DNA of 64,000 nt from Sphaerosporella brunnea (lineage: Eukaryota; Ascomycota; Pezizomycetes; Pezizales; Pyronemataceae): contig VXIS01000039.1 of NCBI GenBank assembly GCA_008704415.1, forward strand, positions 62,001-126,000, read 5' to 3'. Shown piece by piece: positions 20,463 to 32,155 of the stretch. The translations under genes were made by a program, and so were the position numbers. The first letter of the stretch is position 1. Each line of letters starts with the position of its first letter. The notes beneath the pieces are model-generated. The model was not told the origin of the DNA, made no database searches, and was given only the letters and a program-made list of their open reading frames with translations.

Positions 20463-22879
20463 ATGCTTCGTGCCGTGGTTCGACGTACCGTATACCGACC
20501 GAGCGTGCGGGTCTCCAATCTACCACGATTTGTCTGCGCTTTCTGTGTGCAGAAACCTCATCAATTTCACTCTACATCCTCAGTGCACGAAAATGCCGCC
20601 GCCACCACAAGTAAGCATCCCAAGGCGGCAACGACTGACACGGTGGAATCTGCTCTGAAGAAGTCCCGGGGTAAGAAGGACCCCAATGGGAAGCCAAAAG
20701 CGAAGGCAAAATTCAACCCCAAAGACAAACTGAAGGACTCTCCCAAGGTTCCGAAAGAACCAAGACGTCCAAGGCCGAAGGCAAAGGTGAACCCTGGGAC
20801 TCCGGCCAGAAGGGAAAAGAAATCGGAGAAGGAGTCTGAGAATGTAAGCAAACGTCCCAGTTGTTTTTACCGTATCTGCTGCTCACGATCTGCAGGACGG
20901 TAAAATGACAATCAAGACCGCAATGAAGCCACCACGAAGTACGAAGGTTATTGAGAAAGCGGACAGCCTGTGTGTAGATGATCTCGAGGTTCAACGTTAG
21001 TGCGCCTGGATCCCTAGGTATTCACATACGTATTTGCTGACTTTGGCCTAGCTATCCCCATTGCAAATCAACCAGAGGTTGCCAAATTATCGCATGGACT
21101 GGACAGAGTTCTTTTCAAGTATGTGGACGTTCCAAGCGATGGTAATTCTCACCGACTGACCTGTGACAGCCCTGGAGTCGTTTACCTTCGAGATCCACGG
21201 TCCCGCGTTTTCAATTTCGATCCCTATCTGCAAAAGATCATGCCGGTCACGGAGTTCAATTTCGACGCTATATCGGATTACATCACGTCATCGAAGGACA
21301 CCAAACTTCAAGCTCTAATGAAGGAGCATGGGAAGAAGTACATGGGATCGACTTCGAGCATGACCTCCGTGCTATCGCATTTCCATTATCTTCTCTCCGC
21401 ATGGCGGCCAATCAATCTTGACATTCTTTCGAAGGCCTTTTCCACCGAATACAGATCATTTACAGCACTTTCGAGATTACCGACATCCATATTCTTGAGA
21501 TACAAAGGAGATGGCACCTACGCTATCGACTCTGATAAGGAGTTGGATGGGGAAAATATCTTGAGTTTCATGGGACGGTCAATGGAAAAACTGTTGACAT
21601 TACCTCCGGAAGAATTTGAGAAATACCGTCGCCAGAACTCCCACACACTTGACCCCGAAGCAGAGGCTGAACCTGAAACTTACCATTACTCCACCTTCGG
21701 CGATTTTCTTATGCGCTCCCAGCTTGATGCTCACGATCCCCGGTTGCCCGGGACGGGAATGTTTGACCTGAAAACTAGAGCAGTAGTTGCGGTCCGCGTT
21801 GATGTCAGCAATTTCCACCTCGGTTCCGGATATCAGATTAAAACGCGGACCGGAAACTGGGAGTCGTTCGAGAGGGAATACTTTGACATGATTCGTGCGG
21901 CCTTCCTGAAATACTCGCTGCAGGTCCGCATGGGTCGCATGGATGGAATATTTGTAGCATTCCACAATACGGAAAAAATATTTGGCTTCCAGTACATATC
22001 TTTGGATGAGATGGATGCTGCGCTCCATGAGGGGCCTGGCTCCGGCATCGGTGGCCCGGAGTTCAAGATGAGTTTGGCTTTGTTCAACAAGATGCTGGAT
22101 AAGGCGACAGCAAGATACCCCGAGAAGGTGAGACAAGGTTGTAAGCCTAGAATGTACCTCGCTGACCTTAGCAGTCTCTTCGAATTCACTTCGAGACAAG
22201 GGAAACATCGTCGCCATACATGTACATGTTTGCCGAACCGATGGAAGAAGACGAGATCGAAGAAATCCAGAAAGGTGAAAGGGGTACCGTCGAAGACTTC
22301 ATGGCGAAAATCAAACAAAAGATGCTGTCAGTCCAGCAGCCCGAGGGCGATAATATCCTGGCCGAAACAAGCCCGGAAGATGCAGCAAATGAGTCCGAGC
22401 TGGCTGCTCCTGGTGAAACTGAGTCAACTGAAGAGGCTGACAATAAAGAGATGGAAGACGATATAGAGAGATTGGAGCAGGATGAGGAAGTTGATGAGGA
22501 GTTCTTGAAAGAACTCCAGGAGCAGCAGGAGAAATCTGAAGAGCGCGAGCTGGTTGGTATCACACTGGCGACGAAGAATTATGTCAACGGACAGGAAGTT
22601 CTGCGTCCCAAATCCCTCGGCGAGGGCGACAAATGGGAAGTGTCGTACATAATCGGAGAATTCGAGGCCAAACACCGTGCTTGGACTGTATACAATGCGT
22701 TGAGGTTGCGGAAGACAAAGGCGTTCCAGTCCAGGCTCTCATCGACGGATCCCGAGCAAGTCGGCGGCTACACCCAGTACATCCGATCACTGGCATCGCA
22801 GGGTCGTGACTGGGAGCGTCACCAGGACATTCTGGACTCAGGCAGACAGCAGATTGTCTACCGAAGCACTAAAGAATAA
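20463..22879 (+). CDS. PET127: Mitochondrial RNA-processing protein Pet127
   Basis: Mitochondrial inner-membrane-associated protein needed in yeast for 5' trimming and turnover of mitochondrial RNAs; placed in the PD-(D/E)XK nuclease superfamily. Five exons: 20463-20843, 20896-20995, 21052-21118, 21170-22127 and 22175-22879 (736 residues). The N-terminus (MLRAVVRRTVYRPSVRVSN) looks like a targeting presequence and is followed by a Lys/Pro-rich linker. The core begins VLFNPGVVYLRDPRSRVFNF, formed by removing a 51-bp intron. It continues through STSSMTSVLSHFHYLLSAWR and the presumed catalytic strand GTGMFDLKTRAVVAVR. The C-terminal quarter is acidic and coiled. Upstream ATGs in other frames do not lead into the conserved core. 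Confidence 0.92.
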
Positions 22880-24195
22880 AAGGTGGAACGCCGAGTCTGA
22901 GGCTGGTATGGTTTTCTCGGGTCTGGATGTATATGGTTGTTGGCTCTATATTTTATCGTGTTTGGGGTGTTCGGGGGCTGCATGGTTATAGAGGGATGGC
23001 ATTACATTTTGCTGTAAGATAGATAGTAAGATACGACAGTCGCTAGTTGCACGGGATCATCGCGGGCTCACCTCAGATCACTCGGCGCTACAATTCACTG
23101 TCCGAGGCTGTTGACGTGACATTGATTATTGATTGTCACTGAATCTGCTTTGGCCAAGCGTTCCGGCCCTTCCGGCGTTTGCCCCTTGCTCGTGAGCACG
23201 TGATGCGGGATGCTTCCGGGAGAAGTTTGACTTTCAGGGATGGCTGCAGCACTTCAAAGGGGACTTCGTTTTTTTGGAGATCGCTGTATCTGCCCGAAGA
23301 GGAACAAACCCTGCCACCGGTGACGCAATCAAACGGGCGTGCTACAGTTGGCGCGAGCATCATCATCGCCAACCACCAACCACCAGCCCACCACTCCACA
23401 GACGCCGGTGCTTCTCAGCGGCCGCCATCCCCAAAAACAGAATAATAAACAACACCAAAATAAAAAATTACAATTACAATTGCAATTACAATTACAATTA
23501 CAATTACAATCAAAATTAAAATTACAATCATAAAAAATCAAAATACGTCTCTCGGAGATCAGCAACTGCCCTCGCTTTCCCACCTCAACTAACAGCGCCC
23601 CGCGACTCATCTGAAAATTTGACTGGCAACGGTATCCATCTTTTCCTCCGTGTATGACCTCAATTGTGCTCCCATTGCTTGCTGGCATGCCACGAAGCTG
23701 TTATCGCTTGTAGTCGTCGTTTTCCCGCTCTTGCTGAGTGATTGCGTTGGCGGAACGGTTGATTGAAGGTTTCTGCTGACTCGAAACCAGCACTTCGTCG
23801 TCGCTACAGTTTCCTCTTTCAGAGTGTCGCTCTCAAACATCGCGCAGCGCATCATCATCTCTCGTCCCCCACGTTTGCAGTTGCTCACCTCCCTTCTCAC
23901 CTGGTCTATGTGGAGACAGCACCCTGTCGACCAGTGAACCCTTCGAGGCGCTCTGTCGGTCCAATAATCTTCAATAAGAACCGAATCGCGGAATTATCTG
24001 GCAACATCATCTCATCGGCTGCGGACTTCCAACGTTGCTTGTCCGCCAATTCACACCCGGAGCGTTCGTCGCAATCCGTTTGCGCCCTTTTTGTGACAGC
24101 TCATCCTTGGAATCTGAGCTCGCTCATGGCCTAGGAAACTTCCACATATCCCGGAAATCAGCGCACCAGAATAACTTCCACCAAAAAAAAAAAAC
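22880..24195. promoter_or_regulatory. Promoter and probable long 5' UTR of the PH-LRR gene
   Basis: 1.3 kb between two tandem genes. A hexanucleotide microsatellite, (CAATTA)n, lies at about 23470-23525. The 24.0-24.19 kb part is C/T-rich and ends in A12 directly before the ATG at 24196, a usual fungal leader. Short ORFs here look incidental. Confidence 0.5.
23466..23530. repeat. Hexanucleotide microsatellite
   Basis: Imperfect tandem AATTAC/CAATTA units, about ten, ending in AAAATTAC variants. It lies in the upstream region of the PH-LRR gene. Confidence 0.85.
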
Positions 24196-27100
24196 ATGTC
24201 GAGGAACGGCTACGGTCACGGCTCTGCTAGACGAAAGAGCTTCGCCTTCTTCGTTCGCCCGACTTTCTCTTCGGAATCCGAGACAACCCAGTGGACGACC
24301 ACGGATGACAGCACCCCAACAAAGCCACGACCAAAGTCGCTTTTTGTCGGATCGGGCGGTTTTGCAGAAACGCCCACCGTTGTATCGAGTAGGAAGGTCT
24401 TGACAAAGGGCCCTAGTCAGCGTCCAAAATCAGTTTTCGGTTCTCTCAAGAATCGAGAGCCCAGCAGTCCCATCGTTACCTCGTCCGCTAGCTCATCCTT
24501 TGGTGACTCTTCGACATCTGATAACTACCATACATTGCCTGTAAGCGCTGTGGTAATGCACGCGGGAGAAGTGGTGACTGGAAGTGGTCTTCTGAGGAAG
24601 AAGAAAGAGTATATGGTTTTGACCAACCAGGAACTCCTGAAATACAAGTCGGAGGCGAAAGCACACGAGGCCTTTGGAGTTGGTGGCAGACACCCCGGCG
24701 TCCGAGCGTCCTCGGTAGCGTCTATCGGAGATGGGAGCGGGCACACCCTAATCACCCTGATACATCATGTCATTTCTGTCACTTACGCTGGACCGGATCA
24801 CGACTGTGTGCAGGTAGATTATCTTGACGGCTTGAGTGGGTCACCGTCTTCGACCACTCTTACTTTAACCTGCCGAGCGGATGCACAGGTTTGGGTAGAT
24901 AGACTTAGATCGGTGGCCGCGCAAGTGCGGTTATCGTCACCGCCTCCTGCATATCCTGACTCGACGGTCGAGCAAATTGCGAGACGTCTGGAGGCCGAGA
25001 AGGATTACTCGCCCATGCACTTTCAAATATTCAGAGTAGTCCAAAAAACAGGAAGGTCTGGTAACAGATCTACCGAGGACTTGCAAAAGATGTATTCGGC
25101 TATGTGCTACCTTGCAATCGGCATTCATAAAGTTCACGTTCTGCCTATGAGGCTTACAACGAACAAAGGCGCCCCGTCAGTTGCGCCTACTCCATCCAGC
25201 AGTTTCGGCATACTGAATCTGGCTGGGCTTTGGATATCGAGCGACGATGACTCCTTCTCGCTGACGTTCCGGTAAGCATTACCAGAAGAAAGATGCGCAG
25301 TCCAGAATCCTGATGCTTCTAGGTCACCATGCCGCTATGCACACAAACTCGGCCTTGGGTCTGCAGATGCGCCTGACATTATCCAGGCTGTGAGACAGGC
25401 TGTAGAATATCTGCGACCCCTATGGCAGATTCCTCCGTTCTCCATCGATCTCCCAGAGAGCATGAAAGATGAACCTTGGCCAGACATTCCGCCAACGCCC
25501 GGAGATGACTTGAATGGGTTCGATCGGACACTAGCTGCCTATTGCACTGCGTATGGATTGGACGCATCACATATAATGTATACTGTCAGCACAACTGTTG
25601 AAGATGCACCTCAATTTCAATTATTACCTCCCGCGCGCTTCGGACGGCGTCAATATACTGATCTCGAGCTGCTCGCCATTCTGCGGACTTTGAGGTGGAA
25701 CGACACCTTTTGCTCAATATCTTTTAGCGGGCTCTCCTTAGATTCTTTAGCCCACGTATACGATCGCTATGGGTCTGAATATGAGCCGCGGTGTGAGAGG
25801 TCGGGCCGCAAAATCAACCTCAAGACCTCTGAAGGTCCAAAGCCTTTACTAGTTCATGAGCTTCGGGCTTTGGCATTGTATTGCGGCAAGCTGCGGCGAA
25901 TGGACTTCTGGGATTGCATTCCAAAGAAAGCACGCAGCGGCTCAACCTCACCGATTGAAGCAGGGCCCGACACAGCCTGTCCTATTGTGGTATGCCGATA
26001 ATTGACGTTTATCTATTTTCCACGCGAGGACTAAGTAATTACCAGGAAGCCATTATGCCGCTCTGCAGGCGAGGGTTAACGAATGTCGATTGGTTGATTT
26101 TCAATGGAATCGAGCTCGGAGAAGCCGATCTGGATTGGCTAGGTCAGTTACCATTCGAATGTTCGGCACTTCCATGTTTTTAATATCCTTCATAGTTGAT
26201 GCAGCTGCTTCGAGGCTGGCCCATTTTCGAGGCATTGAGCTTTCACGCTGTGGTCTCACCGAACGAATGCTCACGCTGTTCTTAAACGCCTTGAGCGTTC
26301 ATGAAAATACACTCGAGTCTCTCGATATCTGTGGGAACCCGTGCCGGATGAATGCTGCCAGCCTGAACAATGCCGTTACATATTTTCCGTTTTTGCGGAA
26401 ACTCAATCTATCCAGGTTGCTTCGAAGTTCTGGGGACGATGCAGTGCTAACTGCGGAGACCCTGCACAGATGGCGCTTGGAGGAGCTTGATCTAAGGTTT
26501 GTTAATAACAGGCCATTCTAAAGACTATCAGAGGCTCACTTTACGTAGTGAAACCAGGCTGAATACCGAGACAGTAGAGGCAATCGCAACCTATTTAGCC
26601 AGCCCGCAATCCGATGCGTTGTACAATCTAGCTCTCTCGCAATGTGGCTTGACGGCACGGGATGTTGCGCTTTTGATGCATTCGATGGAAAGAACACCAG
26701 ACAAGGCGCGTAACTTGCACTTGCATATCGGGTTAGTTGATATTTCTTTCTTGGCTATGTTCATAGATATTGATGGATGTAGTCAAAACTCGCTGGCAGC
26801 TGATGCTGCTGACTTTATCGATTGTATTGCGACCGGGAAAACCCCTTCACATCTCACCATGAAGGGCGTCGATTACCCCAAGGAGGAGCCATTCCAGGAG
26901 TTTATAAGAGCTCTGACTATCAACAAAACCATCACATACTTAGACATCTCCAAAATCTCATTGCCATATCAGGCTGGCGACAAAACTTCGGCATTGCTAG
27001 GTGAACTATTCGCAAAGAACACGACGCTAAAGGACCTGGATATCTCTGGCGAACAGGCTATCCTCGAAAGTGCCAGCCTGGGAGGTGGACTTCGGAAAGC

Positions 27101-27738
27101 ATTGGGAAGGCTGGTTGAAAATACTAGCCTCGAGATTTTGAGGATTGAACGTTGGTGCTCTCAACAGAAAGCTTGCTGTGACGGTTTTGCTGATGACTAT
27201 TGCAGTTCAATCCCTCGGAACGCCGGGCGCCATGGCATTAGCCTCAGTGCTTTCTAAGAATACCACATTGAGGGAACTACATTGCGAGAAGAATGATGTT
27301 CACCTCCAAGGGTTCACAGCCATGATCGATGCGCTTGAGGATAACCATTCGATTCTCTACGTTCCACGAATGGACCATGACAGGGTCGAACAGATGCGGC
27401 TTTTGAAGGAAAAGCTTTGTCAACCCGCTATACCAGACAATTGGGACCATCATCGGCATTTGGAGAAACCTGAGAAGAAGTCAAGCTTCCGCAACAAGTC
27501 TTCCAAGAACAAGAAAGTGGCGTTCACAGAGGGGGATGCCTTGATGGAAGCTGGTGTGGATCAGAACTTGATGTTATTGGAGGAGAAGTGGGACAGCGAA
27601 GCGGTGAGACTGCAGAAATATCTGAGAAGGAATCAGCAGATTCTTGCCCAGGAACGGAGCAGACAGAGGCGTCCGGGTGTGGGTTCCGCCTCTTCCATCG
27701 GTAGCATGGGACTCATGTGGGGAGTTGACGCCAGATGA
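24196..27738 (+). CDS. PH domain plus leucine-rich-repeat (RNI-like) protein, CARMIL-like layout
   Basis: Seven exons: 24196-25271, 25323-25989, 26046-26142, 26196-26496, 26549-26731, 26783-27150 and 27206-27738 (1074 residues). The N-terminal 110 residues are Ser/Pro-rich and disordered, with two RPKS(L/V)F motifs (about residues 38-43 and 77-82). A PH-like fold follows (VVTGSGLLRKKKEYMVLTNQ ... ADAQVWVDRLRSVAAQV, residues about 120-245). From about residue 490 come irregular leucine-rich repeats (e.g. GIELSRCGLTERMLTLFLNA, LDISGEQAILESASLGGGL). The C-terminus is basic, then coiled. Intron 5 (26732-26782, 51 bp) is in frame and stop-free; removing it gives the better repeat LHIGQNSLAADAADF. 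PH-then-LRR order recalls animal CARMIL, but no canonical capping-protein motif is certain. Function is unknown; likely membrane- or cortex-associated. Confidence 0.82.
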
Positions 27739-28902
27739 CTTTTTGCCTCTTTGTTTCTTTTTCTCCTTTTCTCTTTTTCTTTCTCTTTTTCTCTTGGTCT
27801 CATTATTTCTTTCTTTCTCGTTGGGCTTTGGCTTGATACCTTCTTGTTTCTTGTATTCCAGGCGTTTATTTGGCAGGCGGGTGGTTGCGGGTCTCTTCTA
27901 ATTGATTTTTAACGATGGCGATGCCATGATAGTGAGTATAATGGACAAACACAAGTGAGCACAAAAGATATGACTCGAAGAACACAAGTCATGTTAGGCA
28001 GCAATAAAACACTACTATTGATGGATGGACAAAGGCTTCGACCTGCCAAACATTGAGGTGCTCTATGGAACGTCACCAAAAGCAATGCTTTTGGAAACCC
28101 CTTAGATACTGGGGACACCTTCAAGCCTTTCATGTACAAAACATGATACTACAACCTCTCCGCATAACCAACCTGAAGGCTTCCGAGATGCACACAAAGG
28201 AAGTATCACTCGTAACACGGTTCATCATGGCGCAGAAGTCGAACACCCTTAACGTGAGTGGGGTTTTAGGAATAAATATATCTAGCAGCCGGTGATTGCA
28301 ATAAAGGACGTCCATATATTATCACTCGACGATTTCGGTGCCGGCCTAATTCGTTGATTGGAGAGAGGAAAACGTGCCTTCGGTCTTGCGATAGGTAAGT
28401 AGGTACTTGTCGAAATCACTCCCCTCTCAATTCTCCGATAGGTCACGCTTGGGAGCTGCGTAGATTGTTCTTTAGATTGGCCTGCTGCTAAAAGTATTCA
28501 TTCATGTGTAGAAGTTATTCCAGAGTTCGCGGTTTGGCCGTTCGTGATCATAATGATAAGCGTCTGTGACCGCCGAGCAGAAACCCCCGCATTGAAATAG
28601 TCTTTACGAATCTCGCCTTGAAGTCCCAGAAGACATGAGCTATCTTTCATATGCAATCACTCGGCAGACCAGCGGCGGTCAAGATTGGACGTAGATAAGC
28701 AACTGCTTTGAACAGCACTAGGTAGGTCAGAAGCTCTCTTACTTGAGAGCGACATCCCGGGCGGGGTCAAAGTGCAATGCACGTGTGTAATTGCGGAGAC
28801 GGCCTGTGTAACCCAGTGCTCTTTACGTCCCATGGCATTGGAGTACGATAACTCTAGATAGCATCCACAAACACCACCACCACCAACAGAGCCGATTCCA
28901 AT
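27739..28902. other. Intergenic between the PH-LRR gene and TRS33
   Basis: About 1.16 kb. A CT-rich polypyrimidine stretch follows the stop (27740-27830). A weak inverted pair, TGACCGCCG (about 28567) and CGGCGGTCA (about 28673), with poor flanking similarity, may be a decayed element. The last 100 bp before 28903 include CA/CCA repeats typical of a leader. No gene is seen. Confidence 0.5.
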
Positions 28903-29728
28903 ATGTCTTTCGACCCCCCGCTCCCGCCCTTCGGCTCCTCAGATCCGCACGCAACATTCCTAAACTCCACGGCGCTGGACCTCCTCCTGATAGAGATCGT
29001 GCCGCTCGCGCGGCGTCTCGCGAACGAAGCCGCGTCGCGCAGCAGCAGCAGCACCTCGGTAGCCCTCGACGATGACGAGGAGCGCGAGGCTATGTTCTAC
29101 CGTCTGGAGCAGCTGGGCTACAAAGTTGGGCAAGGACTGGTAGAGAGGTAGGCGGTCACCACTCTTCCGGCGGCGAAGAAGAAGCAGGCTAATAGCCTTT
29201 GTTTTTTTTTGTTTTTTTGTTGCTTCGATTTTAGGTTTTCGAGAGATCGCGCCCGCATGGTCGAGACGCTTGACGTTATCAAGTTCATCTGTAAGGACTT
29301 GTGGACTATCGTGTTTCGGAAACAAATCGATAACCTCAAGACGAACCACCGCGTATGTGTTCCTCCTGGCATCCACTTCACCTCCGTCGCCCTTCCAACC
29401 ACACCACTTTGAGAGCTGGCCGTGCTGACGTTGGCTGTCTTTGGAGGGTGTCTATGTTTTGACAGATAATTCGTTTCGCCCGTTTTCGAGAATGAGCGTT
29501 GAAGTCGGCAGCAATGCGGTGGTGCGGGCGCAGCCTGTAAGATGACACCCGGGCATCATCATGATAACGCTGATGATAAATGTGTTTATGCAGTTTTTGT
29601 GGTTTCCTTGCGGAATATTACGAGGAGCACTGGCAAACATGGGTGTGAATGCCAGCGTGCAAGCCGAGACGACTGAGCTTCCTTCTGCAATATTCAAGAT
29701 AGAAACCATCTCGTCCAAATCGACGTAA
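28903..29728 (+). CDS. TRS33: TRAPP complex subunit Trs33 (TRAPPC6)
   Basis: Small core subunit of the TRAPP Rab-GEF complexes, which act on Ypt1/Rab1 in ER-to-Golgi and Golgi traffic. Four exons: 28903-29147, 29235-29352, 29447-29536 and 29594-29728 (195 residues). Signature segments in order: LEQLGYKVGQGLVERFSRDR, LDVIKFICKDLWTIVFRKQI, DNLKTNHRGVYVLTDNSFRP, FLWFPCGILRGALANMGVNA. These correspond to the alpha/beta fold of the Bet3/Trs33 superfamily. The insertion after residue 40 (a serine run and acidic stretch) is an ordinary lineage-specific loop. The gene converges with malate dehydrogenase (309 bp between stops). Confidence 0.94.
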
Positions 29729-30037
29729 GGCTCCCATGTGCCTTGTTCCACCCCAGCACCGCCAGGCAGTGTGGCTGGACGGTAGTTGAGGTTCACTTTC
29801 ACAGTTTGATACACTGCATGGGCATGGCGACTGGCGCAGTATGGCTGTTTTGATTTCGCTTTGCTTTTCTTGCGCCTTGTACAACTAGATATTCATTGCT
29901 TCCCATTGATATCACACGCAATCGTTCATCCGGGCCCGCCGCCAATTCCCATAGCCGATAATGTACAGCAGTTAACTATCATCGCAAACACCAAAATCAG
30001 CATCAAGGACCAAACAACCAAGTTGAGCCGTTTGGGA

Positions 30038-31367
30038 TTACAACTTTGCGCTAGAAGCCTGGACGAACTCAACACCCTTCGCGATGTTTCCCTTGAGGCC
30101 AGCGATGGCAACCTCCAACAACTTCTTCTCCGCCTCAGAGGCGGCAATGAGGGGGTTGGTAGCCTTCACAGCTCCACCGGGCTGATGCATCATGTGTTAG
30201 CAATCGGTGTTCACTCTGCACGCAAAGGACAAAACTTACGCCAAGCTCAACCGGGACAGCGAAGTACTCGAGGCCGCCAACCTGCTTGAGCACCTCAGCA
30301 CCGCCGGGAACGCCCGGAAGGTAGATGAAGGTCGGTTCAACGATGCCAGTCTCACCGCTGTGCGCCTTGAGTACAGCCTCGGCAAATCGGTAACCAGCGA
30401 AGGCCATGGACAAAGTGGCGGATCCAGCGCCATCCTTGGCCTTCACAACCTCATCACCTCCGAACTGGATTCCTACACGCGGTCAGCTTGCGACGGTCGT
30501 AAATGATCATTTGGAACTTACGGTTGACCAAACCAGCGACCTTGTCCTCAGGAATAGAGACCGGAGGAGTGGTCTGGCTCAAGAGAGGAACGATGGTGTC
30601 TCCGCTGTGACCACCAACAACAGGGATCGTGAGCTTGCGAGGATCCTTCTCGCCGACAATCTCAGCGGTGAAGGTGGAGGCACGGACGACGTCCAGGGAG
30701 GTGACACCGAAGAGTTTGCGGGCGTCGAAGACTTTGTGCGCCTTCAACACCTCTGCGGCAATGGGGACAGTGGAGTTGACAGGGTTGGAGATGATCAAGA
30801 CATAGGCCTTCGGGCACCACTTAGCGACACCAGTGATCAGAGCGGAGACAATGCCAGCGTTCTTGTTGAAAAGCTCATCTCTAGTCATTCCGGGCTTGCC
30901 TGTCGGTAACTATCAGGTTCAAAGCTCTACCTAGCTGAGGGGATGGGGATAACCCACGGGGTAGTCCGGCAGGTATCACAACAATGTCACATCCCTCGAG
31001 AGCCTTCTGCAGTCCATCGTCGGCGGGAAGGTATCCTGTGGTGACCTACGTCAAGCTTGTCAGCTTCACTCCACCATCAAGGAATGCGCAGAACCTACAG
31101 CAGGGGTAGCGATGTGGGAAAGGTCTGCCGCGACACCTGGGGTGTTCACAACATCGTAGAGGGCCAGCTCGTGGACGAGCGAGCAGGTTTTCAGGAGAAG
31201 GGAAAGAGGCTAGTGTGCTGCCATCAGCAAAAGAAGAGGGAGTCGATTGGGCGAATCCGATAATACCTGACCAATACCGCCAGCAGCACCAAGAACAGCT
31301 TTTACGCGGTCAGTCGGGTATCACGTCAATGGGAGTTTTATTTTCAATGCATACCAGCTTTGACCAT
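30038..31367 (-). CDS. NAD-dependent malate dehydrogenase, cytosolic/peroxisomal type with C-terminal AKL
   Basis: Interconverts malate and oxaloacetate with NAD. Seven exons: 31367-31355, 31298-31267, 31209-31099, 31045-30958, 30899-30522, 30472-30240 and 30181-30038 (332 residues). The first exon is 13 nt (MVKA). It contains the nucleotide-binding [10 protein letters not shown], the catalytic-loop arginines in [24 protein letters not shown] and the active-site histidine in [15 protein letters not shown]. There is no N-terminal mitochondrial presequence. The last residues are [12 protein letters not shown] fits the peroxisomal targeting signal 1 pattern, so this may be a glyoxysomal enzyme like yeast Mdh3 or be dually located. 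The acceptor of intron 5 and the donor of intron 3 were fixed by frame. A G-rich tract lies just upstream. Confidence 0.93.
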
Positions 31368-31478
31368 TGTGAAGGACTTAAGGACTGAATGGATGGAATG
31401 GATTGAGAGGATATGGGGATGTTCAGGTATGGAGGGGTTGAGAAGATTCTGGGCTGTTTGCTGTTGGTGAAGGAGGAT

Positions 31479-31545
31479 CGGGGGCGGGGGGGGGGCGCTG
31501 GCTGGTTGGGGGGATGGCGGGGTAGTTAAGCTCGGAGGGGAGGGG
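31479..31545 (+). other. Potential G-quadruplex-forming tract
   Basis: Successive G-runs (GGGGG, G10, GGGGGG, GGGG, GGGG, GGGG) separated by loops of 1 to about 15 nt, starting about 110 bp upstream of the malate dehydrogenase ATG. The G-rich strand is the antisense of that gene. The composition is directly visible; folding is inference. Confidence 0.6.
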
Positions 31546-32002
31546 TTTTAACTAGCATGGCAACACAGGGGCGGGCGGTGTTACGGGTTAGTATGTATAT
31601 ACATGGACCAGACCTCAGGGCCGCCGGAGCTGTGGAATACATTGTAGAACACACATACTTGTACGTACTAGTATGGACAGACACCCAAGTTGTGTTGTGC
31701 TGGGGAGCCCTGTTTGAGTCTTTGCGTGATGAAAATGTTGGAGATTCGTGTGACGACGAATCCATCACCTCCATCATCTCCAGTTGTTCAGCACGCACTC
31801 AGGCTTGTTGTTTGTTTCTTCTGTTCGGCTCCTCGGATGCAGTCGTGCTTCCGCGATATGTATTGTGTCATATCTGCATGCCATCCTGCATATGCTATGC
31901 GATTGTATTGCCAAATCGTTTGCCCCCCACTGCGCTCCACATTATTCCATGGACAGGCAGACTCATCGAAACGATGCAGTGGGAGCATCTGCATGTGTCA
32001 TC

Positions 32003-32155
32003 GGAAGACTTCCCGCAGGAATTTCGAAGGGTTTGGAAGCTAGAACACGGGTCTGAAAAGCAACCGCCGGGAGAGGCCGACGTCACGGCCGGATGTTTTA
32101 TGGCTACCCAGAGTGACCACTCTAAACCCTTCTAATCCGCTGCGGGAAGTCTTCC
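32003..32155. repeat. Inverted repeat, about 150 bp
   Basis: The outermost 15 nt pair perfectly: GGAAGACTTCCCGCA at 32003-32017 with TGCGGGAAGTCTTCC at 32141-32155. The match extends inward with mismatches (GAAGGGTTTGGAAG against CTCTAAACCCTTC). GGAAGACTTCC is itself near-palindromic. The non-coding centre suggests a small MITE-like or cruciform-forming element; flanking duplications are unclear. Confidence 0.65.

Noticed and set aside
28560..28692. Possible foldback element (TGACCGCCG / CGGCGGTCA)
   Set aside because: Only 9 bp pair perfectly; flanking arms match poorly and no border duplication is visible.
29537..29593. C/D-box snoRNA in TRS33 intron 3 (TGATGATAAATG seen)
   Set aside because: Intron too short, with no properly placed C and D boxes or terminal stem.
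31557..32135. 192-residue plus-strand ORF between malate dehydrogenase and the proteasome chaperone
   Set aside because: No domain or low-complexity logic, it runs through an inverted repeat, and three frames are equally open here, so it is probably incidental.
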